DNA of 64,000 nt from Gorsachius magnificus (GCA_034008185.1 CM067082.1:88101684-88165683); one strand, 5' to 3'. Counted from the first letter of the stretch, positions 1-12,070 are shown. Made by a program: numbers and translations. The notes: generated by a model not told the origin, from the sequence alone.

Positions 1-3000
1 TATATACAGTCCTGGTTATATTTTACGATGTATATACCTAGCTGTCATATAATGCTGAAACGCACCTCCACTGTAACACGTCTTCCATAGTTTATAGGCA
101 CAGCAAAGGATGTTCAGTCCTCACTGGTGCTTTCCCTCTGGGTTCCCAAATGGGGGGAGGTGTGCCAGGGAAACAGCTTTGACTTTCTGCCACAGCCCAC
201 TGCTGGCACCTGCTGATACAGCACACCCTGGAGATACTCCAGACCATCTTTATATTTCACTGACCTTTTGTAAGTTTGCAGCTGAAGGTGTCTGGCACAG
301 CTCTGTCACTGCAACCTTGCTCCCCACTGCAGGGGAGGAGATGAAGCCCAGTGGTGTTTGTGGCAGCACATCTTGCCCGGAGGATTTAAGTGTGTGCTAT
401 ACACCACTGCAATCAGCTCACTTGCGATTCCTCTCTCATAAAGTCATCCCCTCAAAATTTAAGGGTCCTATGCAATCCAGAAACACATTTGGAAAATAAT
501 AAAGACACAGATTAATCCTGTATTTCCCTAAGTTTCCATGTCCTCTTTCACCAGTCAGCTAAAACACATATAGCCCATCATCTTAAAGATTAAGAATTTA
601 ATAGCCCAGCAGACATTGAGTACAATCCAGAAGAGACATAATAGCAATAGGACATTACTAAAACTTGTGTTGCTGTAACGCATGTTAAAAATCTAGTCCC
701 AGGCTGGGTTACTGATGTGCCAATACCTACTGTGTGGAGATTTTTTTTTCCCCTTAATGTTCTTTTCTTGATCCTTATTCATATATTGCCTCTTTACTAG
801 TGCTTGGACTGTAGATGCTTGGGATTAGGGAATGCTTGTTGCTCTGTGTACTGCCCTTCTCATGATGGGTTGCTGGCCCCTGCCTGAGGCTTTAGATGCT
901 ATAATAACATAAAACCAAAACAGTCTGAGAGGAAACACAAGAAAGTCCAAAAGGAGACAGTAGTACAGAACTTAATCACATATATAACCCCTGAGAAGGA
1001 AGGATTGCACGCAAAACAATGCAGTGCCTCGGTCTGCATAGTTGGTAAGCACAGAGATCATCATCTTTTCATCCAAAGTGATGGAGTTTTCTCCATATTT
1101 TCCTCCTCACAGGAGCACCAGCTCTAGGAGTGCTGCAGAAGCCAATAGATTCACCCTTAAACAACGGCAGCAGAAGTGCAGATAAAGAGCTGTCTCTCCT
1201 GAATAGGTTGCAGAATTAGTTGCTATTTCACAGCAAAGAGATAGAAAAAGCATCTCTCAGTCAAACCACAGGATCCAGAGGTCACTGGACTAAGCAGGGT
1301 TGTATGTCCTGATGTCAGCAGAGTTGCACAGGCACGCCCGCAAGTCCTTTCCATCAGGGACATACAGCCAGCCCCAGCAATGCAACATGGAAAAGCAGAC
1401 CCGCAATGGTGATGTTGGCAAGGCCATCAGCCAAGGAGCACTAGAAAAACCCAGGAAATCAAGGTATTATTTAAAGCATTTTCCTTCTCCTCCAGTCTCC
1501 ACAGATGTCTAACAGAAAAGGTGACCACAGGGTACAGCAGTATCAAGGTGACAATGCACAGAGTAACTCTGCAGAGTGGAGTACACCAAAGATCAGAGGA
1601 TCACAGAGCACTGTGGAGCAGAGATCAGTCTCCAAGGACTCACCTGTAAGCTCACAGGAGATTTTATCAGGAGAAGCACCACCGGAAGGGGAGCAGGCTC
1701 TAAACTAACTAACATGAAAGATAAATAGAGGTTTCATCAGAGCATCCAGAACAAAACCTTTGATTACAATCATTCTGGATCTGAAAACAAGAACTGATAC
1801 CTGTGCATGCACACCATAAAGAGAAAAGGAAATTTCAAGGGGTCTTATATCCAGGCTTATTAAGGCTACAAAGTGATCTTTCAAAGAGACTTCCACCCCC
1901 CACCCCACAGAATCCCATCAACTCCATAAGAACAGCATATAATCCCTTCTCAATCTAGTATTCATCTATTATATTTTACAGGTATTTAACTTATGCTAGC
2001 TAGACTTCATACAGTCAAGAAATATACATCTCATAATACCAGTATCACACATTGCTAGGCACCACATATTTTATACTACAACTAATTACAGCTTGAAGAG
2101 TTACTTTTTTTTTTTAATTCTGTGGCCTTAACTTGTGACAAAGATTGTGACTTTTAGGATTTTCTCATCTGGGGATGGGTGCAGAGAGAAAGAAACCAAC
2201 CTCCCATCCCCAAAACATCCTTCAAAAAAAAAAAAGAAAAGGTGGGAAGTGTCACAGGAGGAATCGCTGTTTCCCTGTTGCTCTGTTGATACTGAACCAA
2301 ATCAGGATGAATTTTTTACAGATCAAATTCTTGGCATTTTGCTGTTTTCATGCTTTTACACTTCTAATGGCAACTGTTTAACACATTTCTAATTGGAAAT
2401 GCACAATAATAATTAAAATAGCTTTTTTAATATAAAAAGGCTATAATTATGTCTTTTGCTTTGTTTGACAAAACTATGATTTCTACCAAAACACATGACC
2501 AACCCTCGGGTGGTCTATTCACAGCAAACAATGTATTGTCCTGGGCACACAAGGAGAAAGACAAGATGTGGTTTAATTGAGCCTCAGACTTCATTTACTT
2601 AACTTTTATGGAAACTACCAGTAATAACTCGTAGAGGGCACACCATTATTTCTTCTTTCATCAGCTCTACATGATCGAATGTTGCTGTTATTAGCTGCTT
2701 CTTTCTCACGCACTCATTTACATTCACTGGTGGGACACTACCATCCTCTTTGTATAAGGGTTAAAAAAGCCAGAGGGAAGAACTTCTTTCCTCACTACAT
2801 CTGACATACAGAAATGCCCCAAACCCATTACAAAGCTTTCCAAGAGGTTTCTTTCTTGAAGTCTACTTTTAGTTCTTAAGCCACAGATATCTTGGTTGCT
2901 CTGCTTCCTTACACCCTGAAACCTAGATGAGTCACCAAAGGATGACCAACTGCTCTCATAAGATCAGATAAAAAAATACCATCTCTACAGTCAGAAAACA

Positions 3001-3484
3001 GTACTACTACATTTCGGGATAGCTTTGATATCAGACATAATATTATGAAGATAATGAATGATTTTCCCCATTCCCAGAGAGTCAGAAATCTTTGGAAGTG
3101 CCCTTCCCACACTGCTCAGACTATCCTGGCACAAAGTCACTTCAGAGCAGTTAACTCAGAAAACAACATTTCCACATGAGGAGTGTCTGAAGACATCTGC
3201 TGTTGAGGTCACATGTTTGAAGAAATTCCATTCATTTATGCTGGACTGGTTACACCTACTGCACAGAAAACTGGTCAAGAAAGACAAACAGGAGCTCTCT
3301 GGGCACAGGGCTTTTTAAAAAATATTTCATTTCCATGGAGCTTAAGAGCCAAGCATGAAGAGATGAGTTGGCATGCCAAGGGGAGCAGCTCTACAAGCAG
3401 GCCAACATAATCTGGTTGCTCTGCTTCCCTAGAGAGTCTACCAGCTCCTGGGATCACTAAAACTGTTCCCATGCTCTCCATCTG

Positions 3485-3500
3485 CCCCCCCCCCCCCCCC
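3485..3500. repeat. C16 homopolymer
   Basis: An uninterrupted run of 16 cytosines. It can form G-quadruplex-like or i-motif structures and is prone to length slippage and sequencing error, so the exact count is uncertain. Confidence 0.9.
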
Positions 3501-5261
3501 ATCCTTACACTTGCAAACCTTATTCTGTAACTGTTGCTTCACCTATCTGGACAGAACAATTATTGCACACCCCTGAGCAGAAGACAAGTGTTGCCCATCC
3601 TGGCCAACAGCCATGTGGTCCTCAGTTTGAGCCTTCTGAGCCAGGACACCTAAAACAGCCCATATTTGTCTTACCTGCAACGGCACAGGTCTGCTTTGAT
3701 GCGCTGTCTCCAGCAATGTCTGGAAAAGAGGTTTGCTCACTCTGTACAGGAGACAGCATGAAAACCAGCTTATAACCAATTCAGGTGTTCAAATACCTCA
3801 GGACTCAGGCCATTAGCTCAAATTCTGAGTCAATATGAGAGCATGTATGGTCCACAGCTTCCAGCATTATGATCACTGTAGTTCACCAACCGTTTGATAC
3901 CTGCCAAGTTTGCCTGTACTTCACAGAACAAACTCAAAACAAGCACATGTAGCCACACAATGATGCCTGCCCATAAGGACTCAGATGTAACACATTTTCC
4001 CATTTACATTTTCCCATTCCACTAACATTATTGAAGAAACATTTCATTTTCAGCTGTGTTTTCGGAAGGCTAACAAGGGGCTCACGAATAGATCAAAGCA
4101 AAGTCATATTATTCATTTACACAAATGTTTCTGATTACTTTTCCTCCGACCACTCAGAAAACACTTTATTAAAAAGCTAGAAGAAAAATTGAGTGGTTTT
4201 CAGGACCACCTCTCATAACCCTAGGTCCTGATCTATCCCTACCTTTGCAGAACATCCACAGAAACAAAGCACAAATACCAGCTCTCTGCAAACATGAGGT
4301 CTACCAGAAAACCTTCTTCCAGCTTAGAGGGAGCCATCTCCAGCAAATACAATCAGCGATGAAAGCAGTGGGAAGTACACTGTTCTACATGTGCTGAAAA
4401 TATGTTCCCTTAAGGGTCTCGCACAAACTACACCTTTGGTTGACTTCTGAATGGAGTTCCCCAGGTGGTTAAAGTGCTGATATTGCATTATTTATGGTGA
4501 TTGAAGTGCATCTAAGTAGTGCTTTGCAATAGAATTTACACAAAGTCACTTGATGGAAAAAAATACGGGGTGGGGGGGAGGAAGTTGTTTACAAAACAAG
4601 TTACAGTAATAAAGCTGCTAGGCTGAGCCAAGAGACCTCTTAGCAAATCATTTATTCCACAGTTTGACAATATTTACAAAGGTTCTTACATGAATTATTT
4701 ACTCAAGCTTTTATAACTTGTAACGTACTGTACACAAAACAGCAAAAACACATTAGAGCTACAAACCTGGGAACATACAGTTATGCAGTGACAGATGGTG
4801 GAAAAGGGCTCTGACAAAGGGAAGTTTACAACTAACACAAGCAACAGCCTTTTCTATCTGTCATCAATAAAAGGATGAGGACTAGCAGGAAAATGTGATT
4901 CAAGGAAATAAGACAATTTTTCAAAAGCTACATTCTTTGCGATTGCTGGATTTGGTTATTTAAAAAAAACCGAGTCTTTTGTTTTGAGCGTCTAATTCTG
5001 AGAATTGCCATTTCAGGGAGTTACCACCCACCAATGAAAGGCTGCATGGCACAAAAGGCAGCACTTACGTGAAGGAAACTCCAAAATTCTGCTGCTCACC
5101 CTATTAGATTTAGGGCAACTCAAGCGTTATTGTATATGTGTCTAACAAGCCTGCCCAGAGATACCATGTGTGTTAGTGCCTATGCCAGGAAGCTTTAGGC
5201 ACAACACTCCAGAAGAGAGATTCATTGCTCGAGATATTTCTAACTGAAATAAAACAAGAAA

Positions 5262-5330
5262 GGCAGTGGGAGGGAATAGTTTCCTGACCCCATATTACAG
5301 ATGGGGAACAGAGACAAGCACAATACTTGA
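5262..5330 (-). repeat. MIR/L2-like SINE 3' relic
   Basis: Read on the minus strand, the core is close to the well-known MIR/L2 tail phrase, a CTCAGTTTCC-CATCTGTAAAATGGGG type string. The plus-strand form is at about 5289-5318 (CCCCATATTACAGATGGGGAA). The flanks do not align clearly, so only a short fragment survives. A MIR and an L2 3' end cannot be separated over this length. Such relics are old and sparse in birds. Confidence 0.45.
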
Positions 5331-6170
5331 GGTACAGCAAAAACCCTTCAGTGCTGGTTCATGGAGCTCTATACATAGAACTGGCTCTTCCATCCCCATC
5401 TCTTACTGTCCAGCATCAGTGAACAGAACAACAGCTGTCAAAAATCAGTCGCTTTTCACACTGTGAAAAAGGTAACCCACATGATTTCAGGCTGCTTTCC
5501 TTCTGCCAAAAAGATAAAAAGCAAGCCAAGCCCACACTAAGTGAGGCACGGGATTTGATGGTGACATTACAGCACATGCAGTTTTTCTTCCACAACTTTC
5601 AACTCCACAGGACACACCACCACCTTCACGCTGCTCCCTGATAGAAGGCAAAGGGTGTCGCACACTTGGTCTTACAGCACAGGAGGATGCGGCTACAGCT
5701 ATTAACAGTAAGAAACCAGAGGGCTCTCTGTGCCCAGAATTCTGGAAATGCCTGAAAGTGGCATTCAGTAGGAGGAAGTAGGAGTGCCATGCATCCAGCA
5801 CTCTGATGTCCCATACAGAACTCAGCAAGGTCCTTCTGTCTGCTTCTGCATGAGGCAAAGGCCTGGACACATCACCACAGGAGACTGACCCAATCAGTTA
5901 CCATGTACAAGCTCTAAGACCTCTTACAGAAGCTCTGAGCCCTCTATTTTTGAGAGGTAGAAAAAGATTACAGTGATCTACATTAAACTGTTGAGGAAAC
6001 CTCTAAAATTTTTTCTTGAAGCTTCTTGGGTTTTCATGTCAGAACAATTTTAAGATCTTTTTCACTCCCTTTGGAGAGAGAAAAGGACAAAAAATTATTG
6101 ATGTTAACTCACTTTTTGAAAAGTAGTTTCCTAAAAGAATAGGAGTTTAGGACTTTTTTTTTTTTTGACC

Positions 6171-6747
6171 TGTTGTGGTTTAACCCCAGCCAGCAACTGA
6201 GCCCCATGCAGCCACTCACTTACTCCCTCCCAGTGTGACAGGGGAGAGAATCAGAAGAGTAAAAGTGAGAAAACTCGTGGGTTGAGATAAAGACAGTTTA
6301 ACAGGTAAAGCAAAAGCTGTGCATGCAAGCAAAGCAAAGAATTCATTCACTCCTTCCCATGGGCAGGCAGGTGTTCAGCCATCCCCAGGAAAGCAGGGCT
6401 CCATCATAGGTAACAGTGACTTGGGAAGACAAACACCATCACCCCGAACACACACACACACCCCTTCCTTCCTCTTCCCCCAGTTTATATACTGAGCATG
6501 ATATCCTATGGTCTGGAATACCCCTTTGGCCATTTGGGGTCAGCTGTCCTGGCTGTGCCCCCTCCCAGCTTCTTGTGCACCTGGCAGAGCATGGGAAGCT
6601 GAAAAGTCCTTGACTGGTCTAAGCACTTACTTAGCAACAACTAAACCATCAGTGAGTTATCAACATTATTCTCATCCGACATCCAAAACACAGCACTATG
6701 CCACCTATTAGGAGAAAATTAACTCTATCCCAGCCACAACCAGGACA
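6171..6747 (-). mobile_element. Solo LTR of an avian endogenous retrovirus
   Basis: This 577 bp block is a solo long terminal repeat. On the minus strand it starts TGTCCTGG and ends CCACAACA, so it has the TG...CA termini of retroviral LTRs. I recognise the family from its minus-strand start, with the TGGGATAGAGTTAATTTTC phrase, and from the central CAGCTGTCCTGGCTG region. This LTR type is widespread in neoavian genomes. A minus-strand TATA box (TATATAAAC) lies at 6483-6491. A short (CA)n run sits at 6448-6460. No gag, pol or env sequence adjoins either side, so the internal part was probably lost by recombination between two LTRs. The flanks (TTGACC before, CACCAA after) show no clean target-site duplication. 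I am confident it is an ERV LTR but not of its class (K- or L-like) or exact subfamily. Confidence 0.9.
6483..6491 (-). promoter_or_regulatory. TATA box inside the solo LTR
   Basis: TATATAAAC on the minus strand, in the position expected for the U3 promoter of this LTR family. It could still drive weak minus-strand transcription; there is no sequence evidence that it does. Confidence 0.55.
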
Positions 6748-7124
6748 CACCAAATTACCACCCTCAAAATCTTGGTCTGAACTAATAAGTTAAGGTTTCA
6801 AAGAACAAAACAGAATTCACCAGGACCATCCAATCTCAAGCAAAACCAACAGACCAAAGTGAAAATTTAAGATGATCAAAAACATCAAAGCAAAGTTACA
6901 ACTGTAGTAGAAATGCAAAGGATTGTCTAGATGAATTAGAAAACCAGACTGGACACAGCATAGGTGAGTCACTGTGCCATAGACCATATAGCAGAGGTTG
7001 TGATCAGGCAGTCTAACAACTTATTGCCAAAGAGTAGAGAGACAATAGCCACTGTCTTGCTCTGGATGTCAAATCAACCTTTGATGCATGGCTGGAAGAG
7101 CAAACATGAGCACAGATACAGGTA
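6748..7124. other. Unassigned DNA between LTR and CR1
   Basis: No gene is seen. The segment lies directly between the solo LTR and the recognisable CR1 tail. It may contain more of the CR1 element that is too diverged to align by eye, or the CR1 may simply be 5'-truncated here, as most CR1 copies are. Confidence 0.5.
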
Positions 7125-7560
7125 CAATAAAACTAGAAAAGGTAAGTAAGAGGGCAAGAAAGAAGATCAAAGATATTGAATGGTTTCTGTCTAAGAAACA
7201 ATTAAATAGTCCAGGATTTTTTGCCTGCAAAACAGATCTGTGGGGGCATCTGACAGAGATCTATAAAACAGCAAGCATCATGGAGAAAACACCATGGCTC
7301 AACTGTTCCTTCTAATGCAAGAACTCCTGGTCATCCAATGAAATGAACAGGTAGTAGGTTTGAAACAATGATGAGTACTTCCTGCACATTACATAGTAAA
7401 GTAACCTGTCATGAGATGCTGTGGATGATACAAGTTTACACAGGCTTAAAAACAGGCAGAATCCTTCCTGGAAGAGAAGCCAGCAAAGCCTTTGGACGCA
7501 TGGATACCACTGCTTGCTCAGAGTCTCCCTAAGATTGGAAAACCACACTGAGGAAAGATT
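7125..7560 (+). mobile_element. 5'-truncated CR1 LINE, 3' part
   Basis: A decayed CR1 non-LTR retrotransposon in sense orientation. The recognisable order is: a CTAGAAAAGGT...AGAGGGCAAGAAAGAAGATCAAAG phrase (about 7131-7172), a GGATTTTTTGCCTG...TGGGGGCATCTGACAGAGATCTATAAAAC phrase (about 7213-7268), a CATGGAGAAAACACCATGGCTCAACTGTTCC phrase (about 7278-7309), then GCAAGAACTCCTGG, GTAGTAGGTTTGAAAC and GATACCACTGCTTGCTC (to about 7520). These follow the order of the end of ORF2 and the 3' region of old amniote CR1 copies. All reading frames are broken, so it is inactive. The 3' limit is uncertain. Confidence 0.72.
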
Positions 7561-8066
7561 TTGGAGATGCCAGTCACTCTTCACACTTGTGTATGATGAG
7601 AAACCAAGGAGCAGGGCTGAGTGGAGGGCTAATTTGATTTTCTTGAATGTTCACTTCAGTCTTAAGTACTTTTTAAAGTGAAGACAGAATGAGCAGGAGG
7701 AGCTGGATGGTCCATGCAAGTCCAGATCACGGAAGGGGAAAGAGCACACTTCGAGTTGGCTACCTAAATCAAGAAAATTAAGATGATTTCTAGAAACATG
7801 GCTGGATTTGGAGAAACACTATAAAACCATCCAAATATACTGTAACTAGAGCAGGTAAGAAAAGGAATGAGAAATTCCACAAGAAAACACTTGCTAGTTC
7901 CCCATTTTTGTTACAAGACCAGCTTCATTGAGAGACTGTCAGGTAAACGACAGTAAGCTCCAGTCACTGGTTCACTGAAGTTCACAAGCTTTACTTAGTT
8001 TTCCTTCAGGTCTTAGCATGCTGTAGATCTAATAGCAATAAATCTCCCTGCCCGCCCCTACCACCT

Positions 8067-8091
8067 CCCCCCCCCCCCCTTTTTTTTTTTT
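8067..8091. repeat. C13T12 homopolymer pair
   Basis: A run of 13 C followed directly by 12 T, so the minus strand is a pure A/G purine tract. It is slippage-prone and could adopt triplex or quadruplex-like forms. Exact lengths may be sequencing-dependent. Confidence 0.9.
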
Positions 8092-9781
8092 GACACTTCC
8101 AATTAGGTTTTCCTCCTGCTGGTTTCCAAGGATCATTCCCTGGAGGCAGACGTGTATCCTTGCCCTTGTTAACTGCTTTTGAAATATTGCTGCGATTGTC
8201 AGGAGCTACACTATCAACTGAACTGCTCTGGAGTCCACTCAATGATACCTGGTGGACACGTGCTTCTTAGAGAAGTTACTATTTCTCGGTGCTGCTCATC
8301 TACGTGATGGAGAGAGGTATTACTGTGGTTCGTGTCTAGTCAAAGCATGCAAAGCATCCACATCATGAGACAGCAGAAGGACCTAAAACTTTAAATTACT
8401 TCAGTGGAAGCTGCAGATGGTCTCCACAGAGTTCTCCTAAGTGAGGTAGGACAGGTAGTCACGTAGATTCACACGCCACATCGCAACAAGTTACACAACG
8501 TCAGAGAGCTTCTCTGAAAGCTCCTTCAGCCTGAAGGTGTCACAACAAACCTCAGATGACTGCTTTTTAGTTCTAAGTGCCTTAGAAATTTGAGGATATT
8601 GGTGGAAAGAGGGTATTTTGGGGTTAAGTTTAAAAACAGTGGGTGTACAAGAAACATGATACAAGTTTAGCTAATATCATACTAACTGGTGTCAAAAATC
8701 TCCTCATCTGAAACCGAATTTGCACCAAATGAAATTCTTACCCAGTGATTGTGCCACAGGCTGTAAACACAGCCAGACACCCGATAAGAAATTCATTTGT
8801 TTTTTCCTATAAGTAAACATCTATTCATATATGCATTTCAAATAATGCCCTTAGTGCTCCTGGTAGTATCATCCAACACTCCCACAAGATCGGTAACGAG
8901 GACATCCTTCATGACAGGGACCAATCTTTTACTGTGATAAACATGCAGAGGCCAATGCCCCTATTTTAGCAGGAGTACCCAAGTCCTTCTATATTCAAAT
9001 AATTAATTTTTGCAAGGACAGGCCCTAAGACAATGTAGAATCAAATTAAATAATAATAGTTTGCAGTAGCAAACTATCCTAAATTGACCTAGGGTAGAGG
9101 TTGGTAAAATGCATTTTTTGATTGTTGACATTTTAGAGATAATTCATTTAAAGAAATCAGAGTTAAGTATCACCCTTCCCATAAAGCCCCCTTTTTCATC
9201 CTAAGTTGAACAGCAAGCATGTGTTAATTCCAAAGCAGTCGGAAGGAAAGGAATTTGCCAAGAGATTTTAATCCTGTAAATAATGGTTTCATTAAGAACC
9301 ATACACGACTCCACAGGGAACTCTAAATATTAAGATTGGTAATAAAATCATTAGTTGTTCCAAGTTATTCAGCATATCACAAGAGCCCTAAAAAGTTAAT
9401 GACAGTTAGTTAAGAGCCAGCTACAGATGGACCAAACGTTAGCCCGTTCATTTAAAACTGGGTTGGAAATCATACTTCACTGTGGGGGAACAATCTTCAA
9501 CAACAGGGCAATGAGCTCAAATACTTAAAAGAGCCTTTTTGATCACTAATTTCTAGTCACAGTCATAAATTTTTTTTTGTGAGTTTTGTGAGTTAAGGAT
9601 TTTTGAATGCATAACAATGACTCATAAAAGTGTTATGAGAACACTGTAGTTATTAGAAATAAAACAAATGATTTGGCCTCTAGATTTCAAATCCTCTAAG
9701 CTTCCTAGAACTTGGTCCAGATAACGTGAAAGTTTAAAGTGATTATTTTTTTCTCCTCACAAGTCTGAGACAAGATTTTAC

Positions 9782-9845
9782 ATATATATATATATATGGA
9801 TGCATTGTGTATACACATACGTATGTGTGTGTACAAATGTATATA
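9782..9845. repeat. (AT)8 run and alternating purine-pyrimidine tract
   Basis: A short (AT)8 run (9782-9797) is followed by TG/CA/TA alternation to about 9845. Inside it is a perfect 16-base palindrome, ACACATACGTATGTGT, at 9813-9828. Such tracts can extrude cruciforms or adopt Z-DNA, and are mutable. Confidence 0.8.
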
Positions 9846-9959
9846 GGCAAATCAAAATCATACGGATCCCAGAACTTCCTTGTGGGATACCTTGACTACT
9901 GTGTGAAGTGTTATCTCAGCACGTGTTCATATGCACATGGGTGTTTTAACCCACCCACT

Positions 9960-10400
9960 AAACTCATCCCTTAACAGCAAAACCACCACAGGGCTGGTGC
10001 CCAGCCTCGGAGGCAGGCCCATACAGCGGCTCTGCCATCAGGCACCAGTAGCGACTCAGTACCAGGCAGGGAAGGGATCCTCTTCCCAGCCCAACTCCGC
10101 ATCCTGCTCCCACAGGGACCAGGCTGGGGTGACAGCAGCCGTTCCCCGCCAAGCCTTGCACATTTCAGGAGCAGGGCAGGTGGGCAGCAAGCCAGAGCAG
10201 CTGCTGCCATGCATCTCGCCACCCCTGGGCACCGCAGATCCCCCTCCAGGCTGGTTAAGCATCCCTCACACCTGCCACCCACCACTGCCAGCGGGGACAG
10301 GCACCCAAAAGCGAGGGAGGCTGCAGGTCACCCCAGGCTGTCACAGCCCCATGGAGCTCGGTGGATGACAGCGAGGAGGGCTGGTGGGGTACTGCAAACA
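9960..10400. other. GC-rich patch, non-coding as far as visible
   Basis: Base composition changes to clearly GC-rich with about a dozen CpG dinucleotides, unlike the surrounding AT-rich DNA. Overlapping open frames exist on both strands (a 145-codon frame on plus, 104 and 113 codons on minus), which GC-rich DNA produces by chance. Their translations have no domain that I recognise. It could be a weak CpG island, a lncRNA exon or a local GC-biased conversion tract. Confidence 0.4.
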
Positions 10401-11539
10401 ACAGAGCAACCAGAGCTAGCTGGAACAAGGCCGTTTTGTTGTAGCAATGCAGGTTCACTGAGGGAGCAAGAGGTGTTGTGGCTGGGGGATGAGGGAGGGG
10501 AAGAAGGTCACCTGGCAGGCCATCTTGTTGCAAGGATTCTGCGATTAAAAAAAAGCAACCAAACAACAAAATCCCAACCCACACAAAAAACCCCAAAACC
10601 CACCACTAACCAAAAAAACCCAAGCCACTGCTCCTACTACAGAGGTGGATTTGCAGCTCACAGACAAGAGCATCCCCTTCCACATAACCGCAAGAAGGGC
10701 TTTTTCCCATTGCTGTGCAGAACAAAACCATGTCCAGACCCTGATGGCTGTAATGGCTCCTCTGTCCCTCTAAGAAACACTTTGCTGAAGTATTAACACA
10801 GACAGCACAAGCTGCTACTGCACTAGCCCCGGTATGGTATTCTTTCAAATACCATAAGAAACCAATGAGGCAAAGTGAAACCACACCATCAGTGTTTTAT
10901 GCTGCTAGAGTCTTCCATAGTTTTGAATACTTTTGAGATTTTAATGAGTATATAAGCACAGGTTTTGTCCGCAAACATTTTTCACATTTTTATGAAGAAA
11001 TGCTTTCATAGGAGCAGACAGGGTATCTCAATGCATAGGAGGGAAAGCAGGACTCCCTTATTTCCACACCTGCTTTCTTCACCAACTTTTCTGAGTTTTC
11101 CTCATCAAATTAACAAATTTTTAATCTGGTCTTCACAAGGCAAAATACGGATACCACTTCTACTTAAATGAATAGAAAAAATCCCACCGTCAAACAAAAT
11201 TTGTATTTTGGACATTTAGACACTTGTCTTAGACACTAATATTTTATCATACTTCACAAAAAATGCCCATTAAAACTCCAGTCCCAACTTTATGCAAAAG
11301 GTTCACATCAATTCTGCAAAAATGCATTAATCCAAGAACCCAGTTCCACACAAATAACACTTCTATTTCTAGTTTTGTATGCATCTGTGTATTAACGTAC
11401 CCATTCTAACAATTAGCCCATAAAAAAAATCTTCCCTACTATTGTGCTAACAAGCTCCATAAGTGCAGTGCCAGTGCTGCTAAATTAAGTATACTTTGGG
11501 CTAATTTTATGTTTTTATCACAATACTGGAGAAGTATTA
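10401..11539. other. Non-coding DNA with an A/C tract
   Basis: No supported gene. The GC-rich patch fades out here. An A/C-only strand-asymmetric tract lies at about 10547-10624, and the remainder is AT-rich. Confidence 0.65.
10547..10624 (+). repeat. Low-complexity A/C-only tract
   Basis: About 78 bases composed almost entirely of A and C on the plus strand. The order is irregular and not a simple tandem unit. It may be the remains of a degraded simple repeat. Confidence 0.75.
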
Positions 11540-12070
11540 GGAAGCTATTATTTTGTCAGCTTTCTCATTTAGCAAAGCAGCTTCAATTTATTAACAGTGT
11601 GGAGTGTGAATGAATCAATATGTTTCATTGGGCAATGTGTCATTTGTTAATCGGATATTGATGAGATTATTGACGCGCAGCTAATTAATCTCAAACCCTG
11701 CGCTAGCCTTCATATGTTTCCTTAATTATGTTCTTCATCTTAGTCTTCCAACTTTGGCATGCAGACGCCGGTTTGTAGACAGTGAGTGAAGTAAGCTGTC
11801 AGAGGGTCTTTTCACACATTTACAATCCCTTGGCAGCAAAATTATTTTCCTACTTGTAAATAGGTATCAAACAAATATTTAATAATATTTGCCAGAAGAT
11901 TGATATTGATTTGGCAGAGAGTCACTCCAAATTAGCTTAGCAAGAGATCTTGCATCAGAAGAAGCGTACTTAAATAGATGTATCTAACGAGCATTAAATA
12001 ATTATGGAACTATAAACCTGTAATCATTGGGAAGTACTAAAATTGCTTCTCTCCAGTCATTATCATTGGA
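11540..12070. promoter_or_regulatory. Candidate conserved non-coding element / enhancer
   Basis: No coding frame. The block is rich in homeodomain-type words: TTAATCGGATATTGA at 11647-11661, GATTATTGAC at 11665-11674, CTAATTAATC at 11681-11690 and TTAATTATG near 11722. ACGCGCAG and CCTGCGC flank the TAATTA core as a GCGCAG/CTGCGC inverted pair (11675-11680 and 11698-11703). The part to 12070 continues in the same style with TTAATAATATTTG and TTAAATAATTATGG words. Long complex AT-rich sequence without simple repeats is typical of developmental enhancers. Conservation itself is not visible from one genome. Confidence 0.38.

Larger units (their letters stand above)
1..6170. other. Non-coding AT-rich DNA, no gene seen
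   Basis: I see no supported gene in this stretch. Open frames on both strands are short, overlap one another and have no recognisable domain. The stretch holds a run of 16 C at 3485-3500, a G-run cluster near 4567-4580, several short A/T homopolymers and a MIR/L2-like relic listed separately. It could be intergenic or intronic. Confidence 0.75.
7561..9959. other. Non-coding DNA, no gene seen
   Basis: No supported gene. It contains a C13-T12 compound homopolymer at 8067-8091 and an alternating purine-pyrimidine stretch near 9782-9845. The rest is unremarkable AT-rich sequence. Confidence 0.7.

Noticed and set aside
2893..3428. Sixteen-base direct repeat TGGTTGCTCTGCTTCC at 2893-2908 and 3413-3428
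   Set aside because: The similarity does not extend into the flanks, and one such exact 16-mer pair is roughly expected by chance in 64 kb.
10209..10796. 195-codon plus-strand open frame, the longest in the window
   Set aside because: Half lies in GC-rich DNA, where stops are rare, and the rest crosses an A/C-only tract giving K/T/P/Q-rich low-complexity peptide. There is no domain.
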